The notes below the pieces were generated by a model. That model searched no databases. It was not told where the DNA came from and saw only the letters and a program-made list of their open reading frames with translations. A stretch of 64,000 bases of DNA, from assembly GCF_032062135.1 (NCBI RefSeq), contig NC_092859.1, positions 91,280,596 through 91,344,595 on the forward strand, read 5' to 3'. This stretch comes from Pyxicephalus adspersus. Its lineage: Eukaryota; Chordata; Amphibia; Anura; Pyxicephalidae. Shown here in pieces: positions 10,383 through 23,408 of this stretch. Each line of letters begins with the position of its first letter. Within the stretch, counting starts at the first letter, position 1. Both the position numbers and the translations under genes were made by a program.

Positions 10383-10996
10383 GTGTATATGTACTGAAAC
10401 AGCTAGGGGTGCCAAATTAGCACACATGGCTTATCCTCACACAATTATTCAATACTTTTAAAAAATGTCAATAAACAAAACATGTTAAATTGTTCAAATT
10501 GTTGTAATTTTAGGCACCTGCACACCTGCACAAAGGTACCTGCACACACCCAGGTACACTTATATGTAAATTCTGCCTAATGTCAACATGTGACCTGCTT
10601 ACTTCTTTCCACTGCACCTCTATATTGGCCTGTGAGGTAACCTATCACAGTAATAGATTATTTTAAAGAATTGGCATGTAAAGATATTTCCCAGGGTGTG
10701 GATTTTGGTACAGGCTCAACTACAAATGAAACACACGTCAACAAAGTCAAAATGTCCCTAGATGTCTTTGAAAGTGATTTCAAACTAATATCATTGACAC
10801 AAGCTCATTGCCTTGACTCAAGTACTAATAATGGTGCTCCATTTAGTTAAAGTGATCTGTTCATATTGAGATTTTTCAATATAGTAATTTATTAAAAAGT
10901 TATTGATTAGGCAAAGGATTTATCTGAAACCAATAAAGACCTAACATTTAATGGTGAAATATAAGAATTTAAACCCTTTATAAAGACAGCTTTTGC
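10383..10996. other. Spacer between two hAT MITEs
   Basis: No gene signal. Short direct repeats GCACACC/CACCTGCACA occur at about 10514-10556. Confidence 0.4.
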
Positions 10997-11270
10997 CAGC
11001 GGTTGCCAACTGGTGGTCCACGGACAAGAAAACTTTGGTGGTCCGCGGCTCTGGTCGGTACACCCCTGAGCAGGGTCAGAAGAAAAAATCCGCTGGGGGG
11101 GCCCACCGGCCAGAGCTGCAGACCATGTCCCCCGTACAAATCCCTGGTTCAGGGAAGTGGGCGGGCTGTGTCTCTGAAGTAGGCGTGGTTATGCCATCAT
11201 GACGTCATTATGGGAGAGTTTTCGCCCCCTTTGAGTGGTCGGCGGGACCAAAAAGGTATGGTGACCACTG
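10997..11270. mobile_element. hAT-type MITE, same family, longer copy
   Basis: Left end CAGCGGTTGCCAACTGGTGG, right end ATGGTGACCACTG. Internal text GGTCCGCGGCTCTGGTC, CCAGAGCTGCAGACCATG and TTTGAGTGG is shared with the copies at 10183, 22974, 38982 and 63851. Flanking 8-mers do not match, so the target duplication is lost or an end is truncated. Confidence 0.7.
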
Positions 11271-13264
11271 ATCTACACCACTCCCAGATTATAACTGTAC
11301 TGCCAATTCTCAATCAAATATGTATCTTAAATTGTTCACAGTGATGTGTATATCATGTGTTAGGCAGGATGTTAAGATGTTAGTACAGAACCGTTTTAAT
11401 TTTATAAAATAAATGACACTCCCATCATTCTCCTTGTTTATTAGCACTACATGAATAGGAGGCTGATGCAATAATTTAGAAACCCTGACACCAGTGGGTA
11501 TAAATTACTGAATACACAGTGGCTATTTTGTGACCGTGGAAATTTTTACTAGAAATCATTGTCTGCCAAACCCTGTAAGTCATGAATTCCACAAAACAAA
11601 GAACTTGTGTCATTGCTCTTTTAAGTCACAGCTTCATTGTATATGCAATAATGGATATGTGTTGCTGTACTACTGTAGAATGCCAGCTACCAGCTATGAA
11701 ATAAATTAAACTTTTTGGAATATACTTGAACTTTCCGTTATGTAAATCTGTGGTCATATTCATAACGCCAACAGAATTTGAAATTTGATAAGAATAAAGT
11801 AATATTTTCCCTAATAAGTCACATGAAGGAATAATTTTTAATTGGATTTTAAAAAGCAAAGGCCTTTTTGTTCAGTTGTGACATAATATATCTGCTCCTA
11901 GGCAAAGCACAAGCAGCAGTAGCTAGAAAAAATTAATCAGTCTTTTGACTACTCTGAATTTATTACATTTGTTTGTTACTGTGTATGAGTAGAAAAGATT
12001 TTAAAAGGGGTAAATCATTTTCACATCTGTCATCTATAGGAGATTAAAAAAGAAATATCCCACCAAAGTTAGGGGAAATCCTTCCTTAGTTGTCATCATA
12101 GTTGCCCTATTGGAGGATTTCCTATTTATTCCTAATCCAGATACAACTCAAAATGTAGGATTTATTGTGGCATCTTATTGTTGTCCCAATGATATAATCA
12201 GCAATCACTACTTTAAATGGTGCTGTTCTTTTTATTAAGAAAATATGGGGGCTTTTTATAAACTTGTGGGAAAATATGAAGATAATAATTAATTGCCCAT
12301 CTAATTAAAAAAGATATATATAAATTAGCATTTAAAAATGTATAGTGTAATACATTTTAAGCCAAGCTTTATTATTATGTAGGTAAACTCTGGACTGGTT
12401 TCATGTTGACCAAAACAGTTCATCAAGATTCTAAATATGTAAAATGGAACCAACCACTCCATTTAAATATATGGCAGGCAATGCATTTTGTATATAACAT
12501 GATATTGAAACATTTGATTTTGAATACACATTTATACCAATAGAAAATACTGTGGTTGATTTTCTAAAGGCATTTAGACTGTTTACATAGCAAAGTGAAC
12601 TATTGATCTGCAAGGAATACATTACCCAGCTGAATTAATAGGGAGAAGTTCTGCCATCCAATCATGTACAAGAAAAAAATCAAGTTTTTTTACTTTAGGT
12701 TTTTTATTTCCTTGAATGTGATTGGGTCATCTTTGCAATGTAAATTTTACCACATTTCCTAAGATTAGTGGGAGTGGAATAGTTCCAATCAGAGTCAATT
12801 TTAACTCAAATCAGAACTCAAAAATACCAATTCCAACTCAGATTTTCTTGACGAACCAACCGGATTTCTGCTCTGGGCATTTCTAAATACGATGGGTGAA
12901 CACAAACACTATAGCATATCACATAGGCAGTTTGTGTTCAAATAATTCAGCTGACTTATAGACTTGAATTGTAAAATGAATCAGTAAAGCACTGTGTAGA
13001 ACTGTAAAAAAAGAAAGCAAATCTGCATATGTAATAAATAAATATGGCTGTCATATCTAATGATCGATTACTTACATTAATCTTATCCATTTTACACATT
13101 TATACAAAAAATGTACAAACTGCATTTTTAAAGACAGTGATATTTTAATAGCTGTAGGTCCAAAATGATGTTGCAAAACAAATACTGACCCACAATTTGG
13201 GCATGTCCATGAGCACAGCTGTAATGAAGCATAGAAGATCATGAGAAAGAAAGACAAAACATAC
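11271..13264. other. AT-rich non-coding stretch
   Basis: Several minus-strand frames of 60-80 codons (for example 11859-11626 and 12622-12431) lack motifs and fit AT-rich chance. No clear repeat was recognised. Confidence 0.4.
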
Positions 13265-13374
13265 CTTGAAACATCTGGAGCACTTTCAGGGTCATCTTTG
13301 ATCATGCAGTCTTGACAGGTGGCAGCAATTTTTTCTCGATTTACATTGGACTCTGGTGGCTTGATGTCATATTT
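13265..13374 (-). CDS. Candidate exon of unidentified minus-strand gene
   Basis: A 110-base minus-strand segment lies between a TAATCAG acceptor (13376-13375) and a GTATGT donor (13264-13259). It encodes 36 residues, beginning KYDIKPPESNVNREKIAATC and continuing QDCMIKDDPESAPDVS, plus two bases of the next codon. Composition is protein-like: charged residues, a CQDC motif and prolines. The segment lies in AT-rich DNA where an open charged frame is less expected. It starts in phase 0, which fits the candidate exon at 15541-15435, and ends in phase 2. I could not assign a family. Confidence 0.42.
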
Positions 13375-13959
13375 CTGATTAGAGTATATAAAGGAATACA
13401 TTTACTTTCAGTCAGGATCCAATTTTAGGATGACATATGATGTTTTAGCCCTGTGTTTAATCTTAAGATGACCCTTTCTTTTTTCCTAAAATTTTAAATA
13501 ATAAACATGGTACACAAATACCATAATAAGAGAAAATCACTATATATCCTTCTTGGGCAGTGCCAACCATAGATAGAATATGCAAAGCTGTGCATGCCCT
13601 TTTCTTTTGAATTGTCTTTTCATGGGTGCTTTAGTTTTTTCTGTATAACCCAGAGAAAATGTGCTAAAAAGTTTACCATTTTCCACAAACTTTTTTTATG
13701 TGCGCCTATAATGTGGTAAGAACTGTAAGCTTTTTTGTGAGCAGAACTTGTGTGAATGCTTGTTATAATAGTACTGTAGATGTGTTTTTACATTTTGTCA
13801 AGGGGAAAACAGTTAAAAACCCACATTCATCAGGGATCATACATACCATTATTACAATTATGTGACTTGGCAACAAAAACAAAATGCTTTCTTTGCTATG
13901 TGTACTGTTCCCCATTGAAACAGATTATGGACTATTCAGGTAATATGGCTGCTTCCAGC

Positions 13960-14340
13960 ATTACTGTTTTATGAAATGCGATAACATCATACAAATTGCT
14001 GCAGATTCATCAGTTGCACATCCATGTGAATCCCTGTGAATCTCCTGTTCTACCATATTGGATTCTATTGGACTCTATTGAGGACTCAATTGAATGGAAA
14101 TTTGGTGACTGTGAAAACCATTTGAGTACAGTGAACTGACATGATTTGAGCTTGTGACATGGTCCTGCTGGAAGTAGCCATCAGAAGATACACAGTGATC
14201 ATAAAAAGATGGACATGGTCAGCAACAATACTAAAGTAGGCTGTGGCATTTAAATGATGCTGAAATATTTATAAGTGGCACAAAATGTGTCAAGAAAATA
14301 CCCCCACACTATTACACCACCACCACCAGAAAACCAGTAA
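13960..14340 (-). mobile_element. Tc1/mariner-like transposon relic
   Basis: The minus strand carries decayed text typical of vertebrate Tc1-like transposase genes: GGTGGTGGTGGTGTAATAG, TTGACACATTTTGTGCCACT, ATTTAAATGCCACAGCC, GTTGCTGACCATGTCCATC and GGCTACTTCCAGCAGGACC, in the expected order. The frame is broken many times and the ends are not visible. This is recognition from memory of the family text, not an alignment. Confidence 0.6.
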
Positions 14341-15434
14341 CAAATGCTAAATAATAAAGATCAATGTTATCTTTCCTATAAAGCTTGTTCTATATATATT
14401 CTTGAAACTCATAATTTATAGTTGTAATGTTATATAGGACACAAAGCACAGGCAGTTCTCACCAAACCTAATGCATGTTTTACATACTATTATACTAATA
14501 ATATACTATACATATATTTGGAAAGCTCATTACCATTAAAGCAATCATTGAAACAAATTGCGCAATGCTTTGCAAAACACTGATCATTTTTGTCAGCTTT
14601 TGCAAAATAAAAAAAAAGTTTGACAATCCAGTTTTACTAGCCTAATCATGTTACACACTAATCATATTGATGCACACTAACATGTGCCAGTGAGTCAGAT
14701 AGAAGCTGATTAACCTACTGTTGTTGTCTTTTTAAATATAAGAAATAATATGCATAATTTAATATCAGTTACCAAAATTTCACAACATAATAATTAACTT
14801 GCAGTATAGGAAACACTGTTATGAGTTAGTTTATAACCCCTGGACTGTGATCTTCTGAATATCTGCAATATACTTTAGCTTCATCTCAAGTATAATTAAT
14901 CATATTCAATTATTCAATTGAAAAAAACATAGCATACCCTCATTTTTACTGCTTTTTATATCTGACAACCAAAAACATATACCTATGATTTTTCATTGTG
15001 ATCTATTAGACCTGGGTGGACCAAATCATGTACAACTTTGTCCTTCTTTAATTCTTCCAGTCCTATCACCCCATCTCCCTATACCAACCCAATATTAACC
15101 AACCTGCACAATTTCCATGAAACTATCGTTAAACATCAGACTATAGACCAGTTTACAGTTTGTTTTACTATTTCTGTTGTAAATTCTGTTGGTAACTGTG
15201 CTCTCCAAAACTATACCTATGTATGTAATTGCTTGATGGGCACATTCTCCATCTTTATTTTCTGTACTCTTGCCCCAAACTCAATAAAACTTCCTTATTT
15301 AAAGACATTAACATTGAGTTTACAATTGTGACAGGCAAAGTATTTTTTCTTTTGAATTGCAGTGAGGGAGAGTCCTTCATTCAGCACTTATGTCACTCCC
15401 AGGTAATCTCCTATGCTAACATGACATAACCCAC
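14341..15434. other. AT-rich non-coding stretch
   Basis: A plus-strand frame at 15038-15331 of 97 codons is rich in S, T, N and F and shows no motif. Nothing else was seen. Confidence 0.4.
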
Positions 15435-15541
15435 AAAATAAATCATGTGTCTCCATAGCTGCACACTTGGGTATTTTGTTTCCCTGTTCCTGTCAGATGG
15501 CATGATCTGAGTCTGGAATTGATTAGGGAATCTGATATCTA
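15435..15541 (-). CDS. Candidate exon of unidentified minus-strand gene
   Basis: A 107-base minus-strand segment follows a good acceptor (CTGCCCCTGCACAG, AG at 15543-15542) and ends at a possible GTGGGT donor (15434-15429). It reads DIRFPNQFQTQIMPSDRNRE then TKYPSVQLWRHMIYF after two leading bases. The phase-1 start fits the phase-1 end of the candidate at 22737-22509, and the phase-0 end fits the candidate at 13374-13265. That double fit is the main support. The donor is not a strong consensus, and the frame stays open on both sides, so chance is possible. Confidence 0.35.
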
Positions 15542-15934
15542 CTGTGCAGGGGCAGATATAAAGTAATGATTTATTTATTACTTTATACTTTGTATTTCTA
15601 TGGATGTTACAATATGGACAACTGCTCATATTGAGGAAGTGGTAGTAACTTGTAATGGTTAAATAAATTGATATATTTTTCAGTATGTAATCCTGAAAAG
15701 GTCCTTTTTGTAATTTAGGTATATTTCCAAATTCTTGTGTGTTTATTACAGTCTTTCTGTAGTCACTGTTGTGCAAAAATATGCCAGTTCAAATATATTG
15801 AAAAAAATCCAGTTTCCATGGGGTATTCCTAATTTTTGATATGCTATATAATGATTCTTGTGAAAAGCATCAAAAAATTATCAGGTGGTATGCTCCCTTC
15901 AGATAGTGGGGCCACTCTTTAGTTTATCACTATA

Positions 15935-16433
15935 CAGGTAGTCCCCGGTTTACATACGAGATAGGGACTGTAGGTTTGTTCTTAAGTTGAATTTGTATGT
16001 AAGTCAGAACAGGTACATTATTTTAATAAATGCAGTTAGGACAGATTTTTGTCTCAACATATTATTAGGCAGCGTGGTTTCAGTTACTGTAAAAAAATCG
16101 CACTATAAGCTAATCACAAACAAAGCAAAAAAGAAAAATCTTTATGGAGCCCAAACATTTATTAACTTCTTGAGCAAGCTGTGCTTTCATGCAAAAAGAA
16201 ACAACTGCAGAGTTTGTCTTGTCATTAAAGAAATACAAGAGGCTGCGGAAAAAGTTCACCCCCCTAAGATCACCCACAACTTCAGATGTGTTTAGCAAAA
16301 AATTTCTTCTGCAAGTCATGCAAACTGCCCCCTCCCCCCTTCAAGCCTCTGTTCTGCACAGAGCAAGCAGGGAACCCCATTCGTATCTAGGATGTGCCCA
16401 TATGTCTGTTGTCTTGCACTCGGGGACTACCTG
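15935..16433. mobile_element. Tigger/pogo-like non-autonomous DNA transposon, 499 bp
   Basis: Terminal inverted repeats CAGGTAGTCCCCG (left, 15935) and CGGGGACTACCTG (right, ending 16433) match perfectly over 13 bases. TA dinucleotides at 15933-15934 and 16434-16435 are the target duplication expected of the Tc1/mariner superfamily. The CAGG start is typical of Tigger-type elements. There is no transposase gene, and the frames inside are short. Confidence 0.82.
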
Positions 16434-16448
16434 TATAGCTAAAATATA

Positions 16449-16817
16449 TTAGAGATGAGCGAGTGAAATCGGGCTGTTCTCGCTTACCGAACATGTAAGC
16501 CAGAACGACCTGTATAAATTCGGCCATCGAGATCGAATTTTTTGGGACCTGCAAGAGCAAATAGGGGAGCATAGCTGACAGTTCCCCTCTCCTGATTGCT
16601 CTTGCAGCCCTGTAGTATGTGTTCTTGGATAGAGATTCTCTATCCAAGAACACAGAAGTCCCACCGCTGTGCTCATCATGAATGAATGCAGCTGTGGGAA
16701 TCATCCTGTGATGATTCCCACGGCTGCATTCATTGATGAGCACATTCATACTGCATATGAATGAACACCTTGTGTTTTCTCTCATTTTCTCTTTCTCGCA
16801 TTCTCGCTCATCCCTAA
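16449..16817. mobile_element. Inverted-repeat DNA element with nested palindromes
   Basis: Ends are TTAGAGATGAGCGAG (16449-16463) and CTCGCTCATCCCTAA (16803-16817), a 15-base inverted repeat with one mismatch. Inside are two near-perfect palindromes, TTGGATAGAGATTCTCTATCCAA (about 16625-16647) and a GTGGGAATCATC...GATGATTCCCAC pair (about 16694-16721). Minus-strand open frames of up to about 159 codons cross it but are explained by the palindromes. It begins only 15 bases after the Tigger-like element. The superfamily is not clear. Confidence 0.7.
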
Positions 16818-18227
16818 TATATATAATACTGGAAATTTTCTGGTCAAAAATGTACAGGGATGGCAAAATAAAACAAGCATCATAATGTAATATGAAACAA
16901 CATAATGTAATAGAAAAGGTAAATCATACATTCATCAGGGTGTATAAGGGTATTGGCTTCCAAGCAGTGAAGGAATGGCAACCTTCAGCAAGATCCAAAC
17001 AAAATCAACTACCTGGTATAATGCTTATTTACATGGGCCATCTCTCTGCATTTTTTGGGGGGAGATGTTTTGTGGTATCGCATTCCTGGAAGTCCAGCAT
17101 ATTTGATCAATAGTTCATGAAATTAGGGTCCCCAATCCACAACAATTCCTTTTGTCTTATTGTCACTCTATACTTTCCATGCATTGATTACTCAATGCAT
17201 TCCACCTAATACCTGCTTACATTAAAACTCACATTTAATATTTAATACATCTGTATACATACATAAATAATAAATCTGTAAGATAAACTTTACAGTCTGA
17301 TAAATCTTTCTTAACCATCCACTGCTAGATGACAAGTCTGCTATGAACTCTCTTAAAAGAAATTTCAAGATTGGAGAAGGACAAGATAGATCACCACGCA
17401 AACAGCCCCGCAATAGCAATCTTATCACAAACAGATGTTAACCACAGGTTGCTTAGAAGAAGGGAGTAAAGAACTAATGAAATTTAGACAGGAAGAGCAG
17501 TGTTCAATCTTAAAAACTAAAAAGTTAAAACGTCTGGCTTTAATCATTTTACTATGATGACATATTGTAGACGATGAATTAAATTACTAGTTTACTAACA
17601 CATTTGTTTTAAATTTAAATTACTAGTTCAAAAACTTACAAACATATTTTTAAAGCAGCAGCGATCATATAACAGATTGCAATTTCGTTGTCTGCCTTTT
17701 ATATTGCTTGTCACTGTTATAATAGCAGATTTAAAAAAGGGTGCTCAGTTTATTACATGGGGATTAGTAATTGATTGCAGTACTGTTAACCTAAATTGGT
17801 GATCAGAAGTGTCATTTACTTAACTACTACTAGCCAATTTAGCAGCCATAGACAAACAACGGAGCCCACAATTGCTTTAGGATTTTTTAAAGGTAGCAAA
17901 TGGGTTGATTGAAGCAATCCCCAATGACCTCCATTGTGGCCCATGGCAAATGCTTTCTGGCTAACTTTAAAGTGTATATAAGGTTGATTGATACTTCATA
18001 AATATGTTGATTACTACGATTTGTAACATCCCTCTATCTATAAAGATATTTAAAGAAGAAGAAAAGAAAATGGGACTTTTCAGGCATCATACACCTTCAT
18101 ATCTGTTTAAAACCAGCAAAACTGTATTCAATGAGTTATCAACCAACTTAGCATATCATAATATTAAAAAGAATTTTACAAATTCAATTAGTCCATATCA
18201 GTAGGACAATGCTTTTTTCAGTCTCAG
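16818..18227. other. AT-rich non-coding stretch
   Basis: A minus-strand frame at 17428-17222 is open but has no clear splice sites or motif. No repeat was recognised. Confidence 0.4.
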
Positions 18228-18300
18228 TTGAATATTTGACGCGTTTCGCATAGACTAAGTCTGCTTTCACAGGATAAACACGAGACCTACAGTATAATAA
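18228..18300. repeat. Possible retroelement end with GACGCGTTTCGC motif
   Basis: The stretch TTGACGCGTTTCGCATAGAC then CTAAGTCTGCTTTCACAGG resembles the motif near 25890-25925 (TTTTGCGAAACTTAGTAGG then CTCTTCAGG). Such motifs recur in frog interspersed repeats in my memory. Element type and limits are unknown. Confidence 0.35.
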
Positions 18301-20559
18301 AGTTCTCTAGTAAATAATGCAAACTATTTAAAAGGTTTAATAAATATACAAAATATCAAAAATATTTACAAACAATAACCAAAATCATAATCACAATAAT
18401 GGGACACTTACTGGAATGAATAGAACCAATATAACCAGCTGAATGGATACGTCAGAAGACAGCAAAAGGGCAGGAATAACAGGCAGCAGCGGCAACAACC
18501 TTCAACCACTTGAGTTTCAAGAGGCAACAAGGGTACCTAAAAAGATGCTGTTTTAGGGTTAGAACGCTACATTTCTATAATATTGTTGTATGTTTTTTCT
18601 TTTTAAAAAAACCCTATGGCTAGCAGATAATGAAATACATCCACACCTCAAAATATGGAAGATTTGCCATGTATTTAGAATACATACCAGCTATACTAGG
18701 GGTAAAAACCCAAATGCTTAGACAGTTAGGACATATAGGTAGTCGGAAATTATTTTTCATTTTTTTTACTTGAGTCTCATTTCATTTTTTTTCACTATAG
18801 ACTGGTCTGTTTTCATGTCACTCTTTCTGTAGCCTGAATAACCCTGGATGTGTTACACTGCATGTAATGTAGGACCCATTTATAAGTTTGAAGGATACTT
18901 TGAAGTCTGTAAATGGATTTTAATAGCAGTCCATTTGCTGACATATCTAATAACTGCTTTGGAAGTTACGTGAGAGAGTGTAAGGTTATGTTCTGGCACA
19001 GTGCCAGCATACTGCATTGCCCCTTACAAGTATGTTCTTTCAATTGACTCTAAAGGACTAAATCATTAAAGAAAGCATAAAGAGATGGAGGGAGCCATTA
19101 ATGACTTCTCTACATACTAGTTTACATACTAGTCTACATACTTTACTAATTCCTTCTCTACATACTAGTTGCCTGGCTGTCAGGCTGATTCACTGACTTT
19201 AATACTTTTTGACTAAATGATCATGAACAAGTATGCAATCTTGAACTATGATCTCAGTGTGATTTCCAAATCTGCATGAGTGTTTCAGGTCAGTGGTTCA
19301 GAAAAAGATAAACCAAGAGACGGCCAGGCAAATATTTTTATTTTTAGAATTTAGAAAAGAAACTAAGCACAAAACTGGATTAGTTTCTTACATTTTAAAA
19401 TTAGATTTCTTGTTTTCTTTTTTCTACAAAATGATTGTGGTGAATATTGTGAAAGCTGTTTGGTTGATGCTGAGAATAATTCTGATCTAAATCTTCTTTT
19501 CCCCAGTTTTAAGGAATCAAGACTTTAAAATATACGACAGGTTAATGTGGCTGTAATGATGTCTAATTTACTGTTTTGAAAGAAAAATGCCTTTTCTGGG
19601 ATGGTAGAAGTCTATAATTTGTCCCTGTGGACAGGCTCCTTCTAGCACCGGTTTACAGGAACAAAACAGACACATAAGGCAAACATAGGCAGCCATCATA
19701 TAGCCCAGATATACTGTATATTGATTCTGATATATGGTATATCGATTCAGAACGGTACTTTTAACACTTAGTACACAAATCTAACTTTATGTAATGTATT
19801 TAGGCAAAACTAAACCTTTACAATGTAAAACTTTTAAAAGGAAAAGTATACACAAGAAAATTAGCTTAGTATTTGTAGATGTTACAATAATATCTTTGTA
19901 CTGAAAATACACTCTAGTTTTGTGTACTGTACCTTAAGAGGCGGCAACATCTAATTTTTAACACTGACACTGAACAGACAAAAATGACAAAACTTACCTA
20001 GTTGAGCTAGTAACCCCACAAGGCTTACTTTGCAGAATACAGGATCAGGCAGGTGGGTTTTGCAGAAAGGGGCAGGCAAGATCCCATCCGCAATAATCCA
20101 TCTTACCTGCCTGACCGCACTGGTGAACTGTCAAACATAAAACCCAGCAATGCTCCTACACTTGTGCATGGCGGGAGTGAATAAACGTCCTCCCAGCACA
20201 GCCAATAAAGGTAGCCGAAGATTTTGCAAAGGAATGGGCATAGGTGAGTCGAATGGGTTTACTTCCAATTTAAACTGGTTCAATGCTTAGGGTAATAAAT
20301 GGAAATTGGCATTGTAAACATTTGCAAATACAGATAAGCCACATAAATTTGTCAAGTGTCGCAACTCTACAAAATGTAGTCCACAGCTCCTGGGTTCCCA
20401 CAGTGAAATGTGTAGTCATATGAAAAAGTATCTAAATGTCCTTTTACCATATATAAACAGACAAACATGAGATCTTCATTTCAAAAAGTTTCTAAAGGTA
20501 AAGGTGTTATATATAAAAAGAAATTTACCAATTTCTAATTCAACAAAAATGTATTAGAT
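18301..20559. other. Non-coding stretch with unclassified GC-richer block
   Basis: Mostly AT-rich. A GC-richer block at about 20020-20240 (AGGATCAGGCAGGTGGGTTT and CGCACTGGTGAACTGTC) looks like an old interspersed repeat. Short tandem TACATACTAGT units lie at about 19112-19170. No gene signal was seen. Confidence 0.4.
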
Positions 20560-21330
20560 GTAATAAAGTAGTGTGATAAAAGTAAGCACACCCTTGGCCC
20601 TATAATGCCCTCTCAGCAGAAATTACTTTTCATTAGCATTTTGCATACCTGATCACAAGTATCTGACATGATGTTGACCACTTCTATGTAAAGTTTGTTT
20701 CTTTCCAATTCTGTACATTTCAATAGGATTAATTTCAGGTCTTTGGTTAAGATTTTTTTCTTTTTCTTGGATTCGCCACTATCATGATTGTGTTAACCAT
20801 TTTCGATTCAGCATCAACTTTTGGACAGATGGCCTCAGATTCTCACTTTTCATTAAACCTTTGCTGATATATTGTAAAATTCATAGTTCAGTTGATGACT
20901 GAAACTGTCCAGGATCTAAAGCAGCAAAATAACTAAAAATCATAATATTTTTCATTACCATGCTGAACAGTTGGTAAGGGGTTCTATTCCTGAAATGTTA
21001 TCTTTGGTTTGCACCAAAAATGTTTACTCAATTCACTGGTTCCAGTGTTTCTTTTTTGACTTCTGGACCAAACATTTGATTTGGTTCTAAGAGAGCTGAA
21101 CAAACCTTTTGTTCAAGCCAACTGACAATAGCTTTTTCAATGTGCACAGTGAACAGCTGTGGCCCAATATAATAAATTTACAAGCTTGCAGGCTGCAAAT
21201 ATATGTATTATAGTTACAAACTTGCAAAGTATTTACCTGGGAAAAGAAAGGTTGTTGTCAATGTTCCTTGGTCCTCTCCAGTCACAACCACCAGCCTGGA
21301 ACATTCCTCACTGTTTTAATACCAATGGGC
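20560..21330 (-). mobile_element. Tc1/mariner-like transposon relic
   Basis: Read on the minus strand the region has Tc1-type text in order: GGAACATTGACAACAACC, GGCCATCTGTCCAAAAG, TGAATCGAAAATGG, AAAAAGAAAAAAATC, GACCTGAAATTAATCC, TATTGAAATGTACAGAATTG, and the terminal AAGGGTGTGCTTACTTTTATC. The coding frame is destroyed by indels and stops. Ends are approximate. Confidence 0.6.
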
Positions 21331-22508
21331 CTTCTTCCCTGATATTTGCCTTTGTCATGAGCTAGTAACTAAGGTACATATTGGGGTAGTGTTCTGTGAC
21401 CCAGTACTGTACACAACAGGCAGCTGTGCCCCCAGTTTTTGGAACTGAAATGCTCTGCAGCTCCACGCAGCCATTCTTTAGAAGCAACCCAGTCCTGCAT
21501 TTTATGCTCAGTGCATGAACAGCCCAATCTCCATTCATCCCAATATAAACCCCATCTACTGATAGTTACCTGTTAACAGCCTTCAGGTTCCTATGAAGAG
21601 AATAGAGTTCAGGCCACACAAGCAGACATAGAATGATTCCAGGGGAGTATAGTATATTACATATAGTAAAGAGCACTGTATACTATATTTTTTTTACAAA
21701 AATTCTAGGGAAGAGGATGTGAAGAGAAACAGAAATCCTTATTGTGGGTGAAGTTTGGGTTTTGTACATAAATTTCACCTACAAAGGCACTTTGTTTATT
21801 CAATTCAAAAAAGGGAAGATTGTGGTGTGCCATTCAGTCTTGTACCAATGGCTATTTGTCCTATTAAAGAACTAATTTACTTTTAGATGCCTATAAGTAG
21901 TTGTATTACCCTCCCCAAACAAGCACCTACAAATAAATGCTAAGAATCAAATTAAACAATTTACAAACCATAACAAAGTACAATGAACAGTTTAGAAAGT
22001 ATGAGAAACATTACTTTAGGATTACAGTGTAAGGATTACAACAACCTAAAATGCCGTTTTTCAATGAAATCACTTTTTGTGCCAATATTAATACATGCCA
22101 AAATATATGCTCAGAATATGTTGATAAATGCATTGATATGTTCCACAGTTAGTGCTCTGTTAAGTGTACTCCACTAGTTATAGCTCTGACCTACATTTCA
22201 CTCTTGCATTTGTACAGTAGCTGACATTCCCACTGGCTGATACAACAGCTGCACTGTGCTAATGGAACACCAAAAAGGGTGAAGTCCATTGCAGTTGCTG
22301 TTTCAATCCTGGCAGAATGCAGAAGCATACTGCCAACTTCAGAGCTTGTGGATCAAATCCTTACAAGCAATGCACTTCTCTGCCATATTCAGTTACACAT
22401 TATTTAGTTGGTTTCACAGTAATATTTATGTTTATCACTGTCATTTTAAAAGTAAACTGAATTCAAGCAGCTGAATTAACAGTTCAAGTATAAAAATAAA
22501 GGTTTTAC
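21331..22508. other. Non-coding stretch
   Basis: No clear gene signal. Plus-strand frames of about 60 codons at 21983-22177 and 22289-22474 have no motif. Confidence 0.4.
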
Positions 22509-22737
22509 CTATAAAAGCAATTGCAATTTTGTTCAGTTTTTTCTGATCTGGGTGTTCCTGCCAGACAGTACAGCAGGTACGGGCCTGGTATGGTTCAAGA
22601 ACACACATCAGCATTCTGATGTACATAAGGAACAGCAGCATACTGTTAAAGTAATTTATCTTTTGCTCTGTAGCCTCTAATGCTGACCTTTCTTCTTCCA
22701 CTCCAATTGTTGCTGCTGTGCAGGTGGTTACAGGAAG
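22509..22737 (-). CDS. Best candidate exon of unidentified minus-strand gene
   Basis: On the minus strand a TTTTAG acceptor (22739-22738) and a GTAAAA donor (22508-22503) bound 229 bases, open in only one frame. The product starts LPVTTCTAATIGVEEERSAL, continues EATEQKINYFNSMLLFLMYI and RMLMCVLEPYQARTCCTVW, and ends KKLNKIAIAFI plus one base. Features are an acidic start, a hydrophobic helix with leucine, methionine and tyrosine, and a CC pair before VWQEHPDQKK. An alternative acceptor at 22717-22716 would start in phase 1. The exon ends in phase 1. Codon choice and composition look genuinely coding. I could not name the family. It could be the main exon of a small secreted or membrane protein, or an orphan gene. 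Confidence 0.45.
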
Positions 22738-22973
22738 CTAAAACCAAGACAGACTTAGGCACTCACACAAATTGCATGTATTTAAAATACATTTACTGTT
22801 TCAATGGTTGCATTGATAGGTGATTCTATGATTCTATATATCTGTGTGGCTTTAGCGTTAAAGGACCCCATAACTGCTACACTATACAAAACCTAACTGC
22901 CTGCCTTATCTCATGTGCCTATCTACATTATTCTTCTAGTTTATATTCTGGTTCTGGTTCTCGGTGTGTAAAC

Positions 22974-23311
22974 CAGTAATCACCAACCTTTTCGGACCCT
23001 CGAACCACTAAATTTACTGGCACCGAACCACGCATGCGTGGGGAGCTGGGTGTCACTCAAAGGGAAAGAAACTTCCCCCATAGTAACGTCATTATGCCAG
23101 AACCTGCCCACTCTCCCATTGCAGGTCTGTCCAGAGACACAACCCGCCCACTTCTCTGAGCCTGTGATCTGTACGGGGGACATGGTCTGTGGCTCTGGCC
23201 TGTGTTCCCTTGGAGCGGGGTTCTTGTCCTGACACCGCTCAGGGCACACCGGCCAGAGCCACGGACCACCAAAATATTTATGCCGACCAGACCACCATTT
23301 GGGGACCGCTA
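22974..23311 (-). mobile_element. hAT-type MITE, same family, inverted copy, 338 bp
   Basis: Left end CAGTAATCACCAACCTTTTC, right end TTGGGGACCGCTA. Internal GTGATCTGTACGGGGGACAT and CCAGAGCCACGGACCACC are the mirror of the copy at 10997. Flanks GTGTAAAC and GTGTACAA are similar but not identical, so the target duplication is uncertain. Confidence 0.7.
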
Positions 23312-23408
23312 GTGTACAAAATACCATGAGGGTTTATGGAGCTATCTAACAAATCTGCTGCACATGCTTCGCCAGCACACTGATAGTCAGAATAAAGTTT
23401 AAACCAAC

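Noticed and set aside
16387..16866. Minus-strand frame of about 159 codons
   Set aside because: It crosses the right end of one transposon and all of another. Internal palindromes explain its openness, and there is no protein motif.
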